64,000 bases of DNA, taken from positions 1 through 64,000 of the forward strand of contig SVLP01000008.1 in assembly GCA_015067895.1 (NCBI GenBank). The letters are read 5' to 3'. Positions within the stretch are counted from its first letter, which is position 1, and each line of letters starts with the position of its first letter. The position numbers were made by a program, and so were the translations under genes. The notes under the pieces were generated by a model. It made no database searches. It saw nothing but the letters and a program-made list of their open reading frames with translations, and was not told the DNA's origin. This DNA comes from Oscillospiraceae bacterium (GTDB lineage Bacteria > Bacillota_A > Clostridia > Oscillospirales > Oscillospiraceae). Below, piece after piece: positions 16,931 to 25,130 of the stretch.

Positions 16931-18418
16931 TTATGCCTCGGGCGTTCTGGGGTAGAGGGACTTGTCGCGGTTGTGGCAGCCCTTGTGGGTGTCGGAGTAG
17001 GCATCCAGGACGGCATCGGTGACCAGGCAGAAGTCGTCACCGTCACCCACCCGGGGGGTGGTGTCCAGATGGTAGTAGGTGCTGCCGCCGTCGATGCTGA
17101 CCAGGCTCCAGTAGTGGTCGGAGTCGTCGGCGTAGTTGCGCACCTTGCGCACGTCGATGTTGGGGATGGAGCTGCGCTCCAGCAGGAGCTTGGTGATGGC
17201 GAAGTAGTTGAAGCAGTCGCCCTGGCCGCTCTCCATCATGACGTAGGCGCCCTGCATCCAGTCGGTCTTGTCAGAGTGACCGGAGTAGGTGTAGTGGGAG
17301 CGGACATAGCTGTAGATGGCGCGAACCTTGGCCTCGTCGTTCATGCCCTCGGTGACGATCTTCTTCAGCAGGTCGTCGGCCTTGGCGTTGATGACATCGG
17401 CCTCCACGTAGGTGGCGGGCTTCTCAGCCACGGTGACGGTGACCTCCATACGGGTCTCGTTGCCGGTCATGTCCCGGGCGATGTAGATGAGGGGATAGGT
17501 GCCGGGGTTGCTCAGATCCACCTGGGAGGAATCCACCTCCAGCTTGGGAGCGGAGTCCTTGTCGTCCCGGACTTCGATGCCGCTGCGGTAGCTGGCGGCG
17601 GTGCCCAGGTACAGGGAAATGTCGTGGACGCCCAGAATGGTGGGGGGCGTGTTGTCATCGGTGACGGTGACGGTGGTGGGGACGGTGGTGGTGTTGCCTG
17701 CGGCATCGGTGACGGAGTAGGTCACGTCATAGGTGCCCACGGCGTTCAGATCCACCTTGCTCTTGTCCACGCTGATTTCCAGAGCCATGTCCCGGTCGTC
17801 CATGGCGGTGACGTTTGCCAGGTAATCGGGCTCGGTGCCGATGTAGGTGAACATGGCCTCCACGCCGCTCAGCTGGGGCGCGCCGTTGTCGATGAAGACA
17901 GTCAGAACCACCTCATACTCAGAGTGGTTTCCAGCGGCATCGGTCAGGATCAGCTTCAGCAGATAGCTGCCGTCCTTGGTCAGATCGGTGCGCTTTTCGT
18001 ACTGAACCGTGACGGGGGATGCATCCTTGATGGAGACGATGAACTCCTCGGGATCGGGGGTCGTATTGGAATAGACGGCCAGATTCCGCACCTCGGCCTC
18101 GGGGGCGATGGTGTCCTCAACGATCAGGGTGCACTCATAGGTCTTGCCCTTGTACTCGATGGAGACGGGGTACTTGCCGATGGTGTTCAGATCCACGGCG
18201 GTCATATCGGAGACGAACTGGGCATCGACACCCTTGTCCTCCTTGCGGAAGTCGTTGGCGGTGATGCTGTCCCGTCCGGCCTCCACAGTCAGCTCCTCAT
18301 TGATGTTGGCGGGCCACAGCAGCAGAGTCAAAGCCAGCACCAGCACCAGCGCGAGCACACCGCCGCCGATGAGCAGCTGCTGCTTCGTCAGCTTGAATTT
18401 CTTTTCGTTGTTTTCCAT
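16931..18418 (-). CDS. Membrane-anchored transglutaminase-like protein with Ig-like repeats
   Basis: The 495-residue protein has a cytoplasmic N terminus, one membrane helix (about 16-36) and a long extracellular part. Four Ig-like modules of the DUF5011/HYR type follow, each with a D-x-N/S-G-TYPV/TYDV strand. The last roughly 160 residues form a transglutaminase-like cysteine-protease fold with Cys in GQGDCFNY, His in DHYWSLV and Asp in YHLDTTP. Such domains cut or cross-link peptide or amide bonds at the cell surface. The ATG at 18418 has GGAGG seven to eight bases upstream. It heads the dlt-like operon. Confidence 0.85.
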   Translation of the reverse strand: MENNEKKFKLTKQQLLIGGGVLALVLVLALTLLLWPANINEELTVEAGRDSITANDFRKEDKGVDAQFVSDMTAVDLNTIGKYPVSIEYKGKTYECTLIVEDTIAPEAEVRNLAVYSNTTPDPEEFIVSIKDASPVTVQYEKRTDLTKDGSYLLKLILTDAAGNHSEYEVVLTVFIDNGAPQLSGVEAMFTYIGTEPDYLANVTAMDDRDMALEISVDKSKVDLNAVGTYDVTYSVTDAAGNTTTVPTTVTVTDDNTPPTILGVHDISLYLGTAASYRSGIEVRDDKDSAPKLEVDSSQVDLSNPGTYPLIYIARDMTGNETRMEVTVTVAEKPATYVEADVINAKADDLLKKIVTEGMNDEAKVRAIYSYVRSHYTYSGHSDKTDWMQGAYVMMESGQGDCFNYFAITKLLLERSSIPNIDVRKVRNYADDSDHYWSLVSIDGGSTYYHLDTTPRVGDGDDFCLVTDAVLDAYSDTHKGCHNRDKSLYPRTPEA

Positions 18419-18678
18419 ACTCAAAACCTCCAGACGCATGAAACAACCACCATCCGTCCCGGCCACGGCGGGTCAGCATGGGTGGTTGTGAGGATGTGGG
18501 AACGGGGGAGAAACACGGGGAAAACCGGAAAAGTCCATGCATCCCCATTGTGATCCTTATACCCCTTTTTATAATCCAAAATCCCCCGATAGTCAAGGGA
18601 TTTTGCGCGGTTCCAGGGGAAATCTCCATTTTGCATAACCGTGGCAGCTTCCGCGACATATTTTGTGGATCTTCAAAT

Positions 18679-18707
18679 AGTATACTCTTTTTTGGGTTCT
18701 GCGTCAA
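18679..18707 (-). promoter_or_regulatory. Promoter of the dlt-like operon
   Basis: On the minus strand: TTGACG (18702-18707), 17-base spacer, TATACT (18679-18684). The leader to the first ATG is about 255 bases with no obvious gene. The 18419-18836 gap otherwise holds only this promoter and the divergent one. Confidence 0.8.
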
Positions 18708-18775
18708 TGAAACGAATTATTAAGAAGTCTTAATTCGGCAGTGAAAAAAACGCCCCGGAAAATCCATATACCCCC

Positions 18776-18804
18776 TTGTATTTTTCGACAGCACAGGATA
18801 TAAT
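18776..18804 (+). promoter_or_regulatory. Promoter of the DUF1858 gene
   Basis: TTGTAT (18776-18781), 17-base spacer, perfect TATAAT (18799-18804). ATAGGAGG follows just before the ATG at 18837. Confidence 0.8.
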
Positions 18805-18836
18805 AGCAAAAGATTTGATTATAGGAGGTCATTTTC

Positions 18837-19058
18837 ATGGCTGTTAAAATTGAGAAAGATACCATCATCGGCTCCGTCCTGGACGTCGCACCCCAGGCTG
18901 CCCCTCTGTTCCTGGCCATCGGCATGCACTGCCTGGGCTGCCCCTCCTCCCGCGGCGAGACCGTCGAGGAGGCCTGCATGGTGCACGGCATCGACTGCGA
19001 TTCCTTCCTGACCCAGCTGAACAAGTTCATCGAGGCTCTGGAGGCTTCCAAAGCTTAA
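18837..19058 (+). CDS. DUF1858 domain-containing protein
   Basis: A 73-residue protein that is all DUF1858, the small helical domain with a C-x-x-C pair (HCLGCPSS) that may form a redox-active disulfide or bind a metal. The family is often found near hybrid-cluster proteins or fused to redox enzymes, but no such partner is adjacent here. It has its own strong promoter and a GC-rich hairpin after the stop, so it is probably a single-gene transcript. The exact function is unknown. Confidence 0.9.
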   Translation: MAVKIEKDTIIGSVLDVAPQAAPLFLAIGMHCLGCPSSRGETVEEACMVHGIDCDSFLTQLNKFIEALEASKA

Positions 19059-19068
19059 CTGCGCACCA

Positions 19069-19092
19069 CGCCATCCCGGAACCGGGATGGCG
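19069..19092 (+). terminator. Hairpin after the DUF1858 gene
   Basis: An 11-bp perfect stem (19069-19079 with 19082-19092) with only TTT after it; a probable but weak terminator. Confidence 0.6.
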
Positions 19093-19108
19093 TTTCGCAC
19101 AACATACC

Positions 19109-19183
19109 TTTGAGATTGGAGATTGAAGAGTGGAGAGTGAAGATGTCCTGATCTCAACTCTCCACTCTCCAATCTCCACTCTT
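19109..19183. repeat. Low-complexity inverted repeat (GGAGATTGAAGAGTGGAGAG type)
   Basis: Repeated words such as GAGATTGGAGATTGAAGAGT on the left pair with ACTCTCCACTCTCCAATCTC on the right to make a long imperfect hairpin just before trmK. Two other low-complexity elements of similar style lie at 47848-47931 and about 50150-50180. Confidence 0.6.
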
Positions 19184-19197
19184 TTTGGAGGTTTACC

Positions 19198-19887
19198 ATG
19201 AAACTACCCATTTCCGACAGGCTTCTTGCCTGCTGCAATTTCGTCTGCAAGGGCGACCGTGTGGCCGACATCGGCTGTGACCACGGCTACCTGGGCATCC
19301 ACCTGCTGACAAACTGCATCGCCTCCCACATGATCGAGTCCGATGTGGCGCCCGGCCCGCTGGAGTCTGCCCGGCGGAATGCGAAGAAGTACGGTGTGGA
19401 ATCCGCCATGACCTTCTGTCTCAGTGACGGCGTGAAGGACATCCCCCGGGATTTTGATACGCTCGTCTGCGCGGGCATGGGCGGCGACACCATGATCCAC
19501 ATCCTCTCCGCCGCGCCCTGGCTGAAAAACAGGCAGTACCGCCTGATCCTCCAGTGCCAGTCCAAGACCCCCATGCTGAGAAAATGGCTCAGCGACAGCG
19601 GCTGGCGCATCACCGAGGAGCAGGTTTTGAAGGAGGGCAAATTCCTCTACACCGTCATGGAGGTCTACTGGGAGCCCGACTATCCCCGGCTGACGGCAGG
19701 GGAGTGGTATTTCCCGCCCGCCATCCTGGAGAACCCCTCGGAGCAGGTGCCTGCCTACTTCGCCTGGGTGAAAAAGGGTCTTCAGATCACCCTGGAGCAC
19801 CAGGAGGACGCCGAAAAGCGGGAGGCCCTGGACTATCTGAACGCCCTTGCCGCTGACCCCAACCTGAATTTTCTCACGGAGGTATGA
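19198..19887 (+). CDS. trmK: tRNA (adenine(22)-N1)-methyltransferase
   Basis: TrmK methylates N1 of A22 in the D-loop region of tRNA using S-adenosylmethionine. The 229-residue protein has the SAM-binding motif RVADIGCDHGYLGI, the CAGMGGDTM motif typical of TrmK, and LILQCQSK. The C-terminal coiled-coil-like helical part is present, giving the usual length. TTTTTGGAGG lies upstream. As in many Firmicutes, it is followed directly by the nif3-like gene; the stop overlaps that gene's first possible ATG. Confidence 0.93.
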   Translation: MKLPISDRLLACCNFVCKGDRVADIGCDHGYLGIHLLTNCIASHMIESDVAPGPLESARRNAKKYGVESAMTFCLSDGVKDIPRDFDTLVCAGMGGDTMIHILSAAPWLKNRQYRLILQCQSKTPMLRKWLSDSGWRITEEQVLKEGKFLYTVMEVYWEPDYPRLTAGEWYFPPAILENPSEQVPAYFAWVKKGLQITLEHQEDAEKREALDYLNALAADPNLNFLTEV

Positions 19888-19889
19888 CC

Positions 19890-20684
19890 ATGACCACCAT
19901 CGCTGATATCCTGAACTTCATCGAGACCGTCGCGCCCCCCCATATGGCCGAGAGCTGGGACAATGTGGGACTCCTCTGCGGCCGCAGGGAGCGGGAGGTC
20001 AAGCGCGTTCTCGTTGCCCTGGATCCCTTCCGCACCGTCATCGACGAGGCCATCGCCCTGAAGGCCGACCTGATCGTCACCCACCACCCCCTGATTTTCG
20101 GCGAGGAGCTGAAGGCGGTCAATGAGGACACCGAGACGGGCCGCTGTCTGCTGACCCTGATCGAGCATGGCATCGCCGCCATCAACGCCCACACCAATCT
20201 GGACATGGCTCCCGGCGGTGTCAACGACGTGCTGGCGCAAAAGCTGGCCCTGGTGAACATCCGGGTGGCTGACCCCAGCGGCACCGATGCCGAGGGCCGG
20301 GAATGGGGCCTGATCCGCATGGGCGAGGTGCCGGAGCAGCCTCTGGAGGCCTTCCTGAACCGGGTGAAGACCCTGCTCGGCTGCGAGGGACTGCGTTATG
20401 TAAACGGCGGAAACCCTGTCCGCCGGGTCTGCGTGGGCGGCGGCAGCTGCGGCGGCTTCATCACCGAGGCCGCAAAGCACGGCTGCGACACCTTCGTCAC
20501 CGCCGATGTCAAGTACAACCAGTTCCGCACCGCCTATGAGCTGGGCGTGAACCTCATCGACGCGGGCCACTTCCATACCGAGAACCCCACCATGCCCATC
20601 GTCGCGGAGCAGCTGAGAAAGGCTTTCCCCGAGGTGGAGGTCGTTTTCTCCACCAACCACCACGATGTGATGCGGTTTTATTGA
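19890..20684 (+). CDS. Nif3-like dinuclear metal-centre protein
   Basis: The 264-residue product belongs to the NIF3/YqfO family (GTP cyclohydrolase I type 2 homologues), which form hexamers with a two-metal site. Metal-binding motifs are visible in IVTHHPLIFG, NAHTNLDMAPGGVND and, near the C terminus, DAGHFHTENPTMP. The ATG at 19890 is preferred over 19884 because CACGGAGG is then seven bases away. The biochemical role of the family is unresolved. The conserved trmK-nif3 pairing suggests a shared transcript, not proof of a shared pathway. Confidence 0.92.
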   Translation: MTTIADILNFIETVAPPHMAESWDNVGLLCGRREREVKRVLVALDPFRTVIDEAIALKADLIVTHHPLIFGEELKAVNEDTETGRCLLTLIEHGIAAINAHTNLDMAPGGVNDVLAQKLALVNIRVADPSGTDAEGREWGLIRMGEVPEQPLEAFLNRVKTLLGCEGLRYVNGGNPVRRVCVGGGSCGGFITEAAKHGCDTFVTADVKYNQFRTAYELGVNLIDAGHFHTENPTMPIVAEQLRKAFPEVEVVFSTNHHDVMRFY

Positions 20685-20700
20685 TTTATAAAAACAACGC

Positions 20701-20797
20701 ACGTCATTGCGAGGAGCGAAGCGACGTGGCAATCCCCTATGGTTTCCGGAAGCTCTCGGGGATTGCCACGTCGGCCTCCGGCCTCCTCGCAATGACA
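20701..20797. repeat. GTCATTGCGAG-type palindromic repeat, copy 3
   Basis: The best-preserved copy: GTCATTGCGAGGAGCGAAGC at the left, CTCGCAATGACA at the right, with GGCAATCCCC/GGGGATTGCC pairing inside. It lies just after the nif3-like gene. Confidence 0.9.
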
Positions 20798-20833
20798 TGC
20801 TTCTTTTTATTCTCGGAAAATAATCAAAACCAG

Positions 20834-20862
20834 TTGATTTTTCCGCCATGTGGTGCTAAAAT
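20834..20862 (+). promoter_or_regulatory. Promoter of yebC
   Basis: TTGATT (20834-20839), 17-base spacer, TAAAAT (20857-20862), about 40 bases before the ATG. Confidence 0.7.
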
Positions 20863-20905
20863 AGATTGGAAATTTTTTAAACTACCTTGAAGGGAAGAAT
20901 CATAT

Positions 20906-21631
20906 ATGTCCGGACATTCCAAATGGCATAACATTCAGAAGACCAAGGGCGCACAGGACGCCAAGCGCGCTGCCGCCTTCACCAAGATCGCCAAGGAGCT
21001 GATCGTGGCTGTCAAGGAGGGCGGCGGCATCACCGATCCCGCCAACAACTCCCGCCTGGCCACCATCATCACCAAGGCCAAGGCCGCCAACATGCCCAAC
21101 GACAACATCAAGCGCTGCCTGGAGAAGGCTGCGGGTGCCGGCGGCGGCGACAACTACGAGACCATCCAGTACGAGGGCTACGGCCCCGGCGGTGTTGCCG
21201 TCATCGTCGAGACCATGACCGACAACCGCAACCGTACCGCAGGCAACATGCGCCACCACTTCGACAAGTTCGGCGGCAACCTGGGCACCAACGGCTGCGT
21301 GGCCTGGAGCTTCGACAAGAAGGGTGTGCTGGTCATCGACAACTCCGAGGAGGAGCTGGACGAGGAAGAGGTCATGATGGACGCCATGGACGCCGGTGCC
21401 GACGACTTCGAGGCCGACGGCGACGTCTTCACCATCTACACCCTGCCCGATGACTTCAACGATGTCGTCGCCAACCTGGGCAAGTACACCTTCGTCTCCG
21501 CCCAGATCGAGATGGTTCCCCAGAACTACCAGCCCCTGAACGAGGAGCAGGCCGTCATGATGCAGAAGCTCATCGACACCATGGAAGATGATGACGATGT
21601 GCAGAACGTCTGGCACAACTGGGAGGAGTAA
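20906..21631 (+). CDS. YebC/PmpR family regulatory protein
   Basis: A 241-residue member of the YebC/PmpR family, cytoplasmic nucleic-acid-associated proteins described as transcriptional regulators and, more recently, as helping translation of difficult peptides. It begins with the nearly invariant MSGHSKWHNIQKTKG and shows KAKAANMPNDNIKR, GYGPGGVAVIVE and NRNRTAGNMRHHFDKFGG. The acidic central and C-terminal domains are intact. It has its own promoter and a strong terminator, so it is a single-gene unit. Which role applies here cannot be read from sequence. Confidence 0.95.
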   Translation: MSGHSKWHNIQKTKGAQDAKRAAAFTKIAKELIVAVKEGGGITDPANNSRLATIITKAKAANMPNDNIKRCLEKAAGAGGGDNYETIQYEGYGPGGVAVIVETMTDNRNRTAGNMRHHFDKFGGNLGTNGCVAWSFDKKGVLVIDNSEEELDEEEVMMDAMDAGADDFEADGDVFTIYTLPDDFNDVVANLGKYTFVSAQIEMVPQNYQPLNEEQAVMMQKLIDTMEDDDDVQNVWHNWEE

Positions 21632-21643
21632 TTCCTGATTTCC

Positions 21644-21673
21644 AAAGCCCGGAGCATTGCTCCGGGCTTTTTC
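21644..21673 (+). terminator. Terminator of yebC
   Basis: A 12-bp perfect stem (21644-21655 with 21659-21670) ending in a T run. Confidence 0.9.
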
Positions 21674-21684
21674 TGCCCTTCGCC

Positions 21685-21713
21685 TTGAAAAACCTACGCG
21701 AGAATGCTATACT
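21685..21713 (+). promoter_or_regulatory. Promoter of the thioesterase gene
   Basis: TTGAAA (21685-21690), 17-base spacer, TATACT (21708-21713). Confidence 0.75.
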
Positions 21714-21750
21714 ACATACAAATTCCGGCAGGAAACGAAAGGGGAACGTT

Positions 21751-22236
21751 ATGAACATTGAAGCGAAAACCGTGGACGACTCCCGGGTGGAGACCGTCCA
21801 TCTGATCCGTCCCAACCATCTCAACGGCGCGAACCGTCTCTTTGGCGGCATCCTGATGCAGTGGATCGACGAGGTGGCGGGCATCGTGGCCAAGCGGCAC
21901 TCCATGGCCAATGTCACCACCGCCTCCGTGGACAACCTGACCTTCCTGCATGGCGCGTACCAGAACGATATGGTGGTCATCAAGGGCAAAATGACCTGGG
22001 TGGGCTCCACCTCCATGGAGGTCTGCGTGGACACCTATGTGGAAAGCCCCAACGGCGAGCGCCACCGGATCAACAACGCCCACTTCATGATGGTTGCCCT
22101 GGACGAGCATGACAAGCCTGTCAAAGTCCCCAAGCTGATCCTCCAGACCGACGACGAGCACCTGGCCTGGAGCCACGGCGAGGAACGCCGCCGCATCCGT
22201 CTCCAGCGGCTCAGGGACAAGCTGGACGGCATCTGA
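21751..22236 (+). CDS. Acyl-CoA thioesterase, hotdog fold
   Basis: The 161-residue protein is a single hotdog domain of the cytosolic acyl-CoA thioesterase (BFIT/YciA-like) group. It shows RPNHLNGANRLFGGILMQWIDEVAGIVA, given here as a region (residues about 19-46) containing the catalytic-type Asn/Gly and Asp positions, and an ASVDNLTFLHG strand. It should hydrolyse acyl-CoA to free acid and CoA; chain length preference is unknown. The ATG at 21751 has GAAAGGGG nine bases upstream. A 15-bp hairpin closes the transcript. It is a single gene between yebC and degV. Confidence 0.9.
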   Translation: MNIEAKTVDDSRVETVHLIRPNHLNGANRLFGGILMQWIDEVAGIVAKRHSMANVTTASVDNLTFLHGAYQNDMVVIKGKMTWVGSTSMEVCVDTYVESPNGERHRINNAHFMMVALDEHDKPVKVPKLILQTDDEHLAWSHGEERRRIRLQRLRDKLDGI

Positions 22237-22250
22237 ATCATGTAAAAACA

Positions 22251-22282
22251 AAATGGAGTCATCCTTGGATGACTCCATTTTA
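22251..22282 (+). terminator. Hairpin terminator after the thioesterase gene
   Basis: A 15-bp perfect stem (22251-22265 with 22268-22282) with A-rich and T-rich sides, able to act in both directions. A near copy (AAATGGAGTCATCC ... GGATGGCTCCATTT) lies at 22706-22735 beside the degV stop. Confidence 0.8.
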
Positions 22283-22305
22283 GACTGTCGAGAAAGGTGG
22301 TTTTC

Positions 22306-22686
22306 TTGCCTCCCGCGTTTAAGAGGGGGGTGCCCGAAGGGCGGGGGGAGTCTGAATATTTGCCGTGCAAATATTCAGAAAAGGGCGCGTTGCAAAAAGC
22401 TTTGCAACGCGCCCAAATCAATTCAATCGTCCCGAAGGGACACCATAACCGCCGCCCAAGCGGCGATTTCACACAGCCGCAGGCTGTATTTCACATGGCG
22501 TAAGCCATATTTCACACGCCGTCAGGCGTATTTCATTGGAGCTGCTGCATTTTGCAACAGCTCCAGACCCCCTCCGTCACGATGGCTCCGGGCCATGCCC
22601 GAATCCATCGTGACACCTGAAGGTGAATTGCCCCGCAGGGGCAAGAGAGGCCACCCTGGGGTGCCCCCATAAATGGGGGAGGCAAG
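22306..22686. mobile_element. Composite MITE-like element with CTTGCC ends
   Basis: The ends CTTGCCTCCCGCGTTTAAGA and the complement of CCCATAAATGGGGGAGGCAAG pair imperfectly. The element carries a full GTGAAAT multi-hairpin unit (22383-22564) and a Pro/Gly-coding-looking but unread C/G stretch. It encodes no credible protein. It lies between two similar terminator hairpins, filling the 22237-22743 gap. Confidence 0.6.
22383..22564 (-). repeat. GTGAAAT multi-hairpin repeat, copy 1
   Basis: Read on the minus strand: GGAGCTGTTGC hairpin, then four short stem-loops separated by (G)TGAAAT (GCCTGACGGC, GGCTTACGCC, AGCCTGCGGCT, CGCCGCTTGGGCGGCG), then GTGTCCCTTCGGGACGAT and a GGGCGCGTTGC/GCAACGCGCCC hairpin. 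It is nearly identical to the copy at 39042-39223 in the opposite orientation. Confidence 0.85.
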
Positions 22687-22743
22687 AGGTTTTTCGATAC
22701 GCGGCAAATGGAGTCATCCGCGGATGGCTCCATTTGCTTATAT

Positions 22744-23607
22744 TCAGATCCCGTTGACGTTGTTGACCTGGTTGAAGCTGCCCTCCAGGGCGATCATCAG
22801 GCCGCCCTCCTCGGCGTAGAAGCTGCACAGGGCGCCGGTGGGCTCGATGGTATAGCGGGCGTTGGGAAAATCCTTCCTGACCGCATCGATCAGGAGCTGG
22901 GCCTGGGTCTCGCCGAAGCAGTGGGCGATGCGCAGCCAGGAATCGTCACGGAAGCCCCGCTCCCGAACCATGGCCGCCAGGGTCTCGGTGGCCTTTTTCT
23001 GGCCTCTGGGCTTCTGGGTGGGGACGATCTGGCCGTTCTGGGCATCGCCGCAGGCCCGGATGCCCAGGACACTGGCGATCTTCGCCACGGCGGGATTCAC
23101 CCGGCCGTTCCGGGCCAGATTGTTCATGGACTCCAGGCAGAAGAGGATGTGGGTGTGGTTCTGATACTCCCGGACGCCTGCCACGATCTGCTCGAAGGGA
23201 AGGCCATTGTGGATCAGTTCGGCGATCTTCTCCACCACCATGGCCATCTCGGGGCCTGCGGAGAGGGTGTCGAAGATATGGATCTTCGCTCCGGGGTGCT
23301 CCTCGGCAAAGTCCCGGGCGGCCTGCTGGGCGGCGTTGAAGCTGCCGGAGAGGTTCCGGGAGATGGTGACGCCGAAGGCCATGTCGGCATCGCCGAAGGC
23401 CTCCAGCCATTCCTGGGCGTTGGCGCAGGAGGAGCCGGACTTGCCCTTGTGGGCCTTCAGATCATTGACCATGCTCCGGACATCCAGAGCCCCATTGTCG
23501 ATGTACTCCTTTTCGCCCGCGATGATCTTCATGGGCACGGTGGTATAGTTGATCCCCTCGATGCCAAAGACATTGGAGGAGGAATCGGAAACGATCTGAT
23601 AACGCAT
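22744..23607 (-). CDS. DegV family fatty-acid-binding protein
   Basis: The 287-residue protein is a DegV-family protein; relatives bind a fatty acid, and FakB members present it to the kinase FakA for phosphorylation. It starts QIVSDSSSNVFG and shows SGSSCANAQEWLEAF and VTISRNLSGSFNAAQQAA, the usual ligand-binding region, plus RNGRVNPAVAKIASVLGI. No fakA gene is in the window. AAGGAG lies eight bases before the ATG. It is transcribed away from the MFS gene. Confidence 0.9.
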   Translation of the reverse strand: MRYQIVSDSSSNVFGIEGINYTTVPMKIIAGEKEYIDNGALDVRSMVNDLKAHKGKSGSSCANAQEWLEAFGDADMAFGVTISRNLSGSFNAAQQAARDFAEEHPGAKIHIFDTLSAGPEMAMVVEKIAELIHNGLPFEQIVAGVREYQNHTHILFCLESMNNLARNGRVNPAVAKIASVLGIRACGDAQNGQIVPTQKPRGQKKATETLAAMVRERGFRDDSWLRIAHCFGETQAQLLIDAVRKDFPNARYTIEPTGALCSFYAEEGGLMIALEGSFNQVNNVNGI

Positions 23608-23803
23608 AAAAACTCCTTGTTTCCGCCGGTTTCGGCTGTGTTCGTTCTAAAATTACAGGGTAATTTTAGCCGATTTTTCGATCTCCGTCAAGAAATCCGG
23701 CTCCCGGTAGAGTCTATTTCAGATTCTACCGGTGGTAGAGTTCCGGCAGAAAGTTCGGAAACAGCGGTTTTTGTGTCCGTTTCATCGGTTTTTCAAAAGC
23801 GGA

Positions 23804-23832
23804 TTGCAAAAAGAAGGATTCCGTGCTATCAT
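23804..23832 (+). promoter_or_regulatory. Promoter of the MFS transporter gene
   Basis: TTGCAA (23804-23809), 17-base spacer, TATCAT (23827-23832). Confidence 0.7.
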
Positions 23833-23858
23833 GGCGAAAAACGAAAGGATGTGCTTCC

Positions 23859-25067
23859 ATGGATCCCAAATACCGCCGCCTGAAGCGCGGCTGTTATGCC
23901 TACGGCCTGACCACCTCGGTGCTGCTGAACCTGAGTCCGGTGCTGTTTTTGACCCTCCGGGAGCTCTACGGCATCTCCTATGCCGCCCTGGGCGCCCTCA
24001 TCAGCATCAACTTCATCACACAGCTGGGTGTGGATCTGCTCTTCTCCTTCAAGCCGAAGCGCTTCGACATCCCCAAGGTCGTCCGCTTTGCACCGCTGGT
24101 GGCCGTCACCGGACTGGTGATCTATGGCCTGTGGCCTCTGTTTTTCCCGGAGTCGGCGTATCTGGGACTCGTGATCGCCACGGTGATCTTCTCGGCGGCG
24201 GGGGGACTGGCGGAGGTGCTCCTCAGCCCCGTCATTGCCGCCATCCCGTCCCCCGACCCGGATCGGGAGATGAGCAAGCTCCACTCCGCCTACGCCTGGG
24301 GCGTGGGCCCGGTGGTGCTGCTGTCCACGCTGTTCCTGCACCTGTTCAGCCGGAAAGCCTGGCATGCCCTGCCCCTGCTGTTCCTGGCCGTCCCCCTGAC
24401 GGCCTTCGCCCTGCTGCACGGCGCGGAATTCCCCGACATGGAGGGGCAGGAGGAGAAACGGGAGCGGACGCCCCTGAAGAACAAGACCCTCTGGCTCTGT
24501 GTGGCCGCCATCTTCCTGGGCGGCGCGGCGGAGAACACCATGTCCCAGTGGGGCAGCGGCTATCTGGAGGCGGCCCTGGGCATCCCCAAGGTCTGGGGCG
24601 ACGTCTTCGGCGTGGCCCTGTTCGCCCTGATGCTGGGCATCGGACGGACGCTCTACACCAAATTTGGCTCCAGTGTTGAGCGGTTCCTCTTCTGGGGCTC
24701 CGTGGGTGCGGCGGTGTGCTACCTGACGGCGGCCCTGTGTCCCATCCCCATGGTGGGACTGGCGGCCTGCGCCCTGACGGGCCTGTGCACCAGTCTTCTC
24801 TGGCCCGGCAGCCTGATCGTGGCCGCCGACCGGATCCCGGACGGGGGCGTGATGATGTACGCCCTGATGGCTGCAGGCGGTGACCTGGGCAGCTCTGCCG
24901 TTCCCCAGCTCATCGGCATCGTCACCGACGCCGCCATCGCCCTGGTTCCTGACGGCGGTGAGCAGATCGGCATGAAGCTGGGCATGCTGCTCGGCGCCCT
25001 GTGCCCCCTGTGCGCCGCATTCATTTTCCGGGGATTCTTCCGCACGAAGGAACTTCAGAAAAATTAA
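23859..25067 (+). CDS. Major facilitator superfamily transporter
   Basis: A 402-residue membrane protein with about twelve hydrophobic segments and a charged central loop (about 200-220, GAEFPDMEGQEEKRERTPLKNK region), typical of MFS carriers. The first segment starts GCYAYGLTTSVLLNLSPVLFL. The substrate is not evident; the fold resembles sugar-type (fucose permease-like) members. The ATG at 23859 follows AAAGGATG at a suitable distance; an earlier in-frame ATG at 23823 overlaps the promoter. It stands alone between divergent degV and the AIM24 gene. Confidence 0.85.
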   Translation: MDPKYRRLKRGCYAYGLTTSVLLNLSPVLFLTLRELYGISYAALGALISINFITQLGVDLLFSFKPKRFDIPKVVRFAPLVAVTGLVIYGLWPLFFPESAYLGLVIATVIFSAAGGLAEVLLSPVIAAIPSPDPDREMSKLHSAYAWGVGPVVLLSTLFLHLFSRKAWHALPLLFLAVPLTAFALLHGAEFPDMEGQEEKRERTPLKNKTLWLCVAAIFLGGAAENTMSQWGSGYLEAALGIPKVWGDVFGVALFALMLGIGRTLYTKFGSSVERFLFWGSVGAAVCYLTAALCPIPMVGLAACALTGLCTSLLWPGSLIVAADRIPDGGVMMYALMAAGGDLGSSAVPQLIGIVTDAAIALVPDGGEQIGMKLGMLLGALCPLCAAFIFRGFFRTKELQKN

Positions 25068-25130
25068 GTTGCATACCCCTCGCATCTGTGCGATACTATA
25101 TGTACAAAATCATGAAACGGAGGTAAAACC

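Noticed and set aside
16217..18553. A 778-codon frame opposite the racemase and transglutaminase-like genes
   Set aside because: Shadow frame with Gly/Val/Asp-rich text; both real genes on the other strand have catalytic motifs.
22383..22564. CRISPR array at the GTGAAAT repeats
   Set aside because: The spacers are 7 bases, the repeated parts are hairpins of varying sequence, and no cas gene is near. No CRISPR array was seen in the window.
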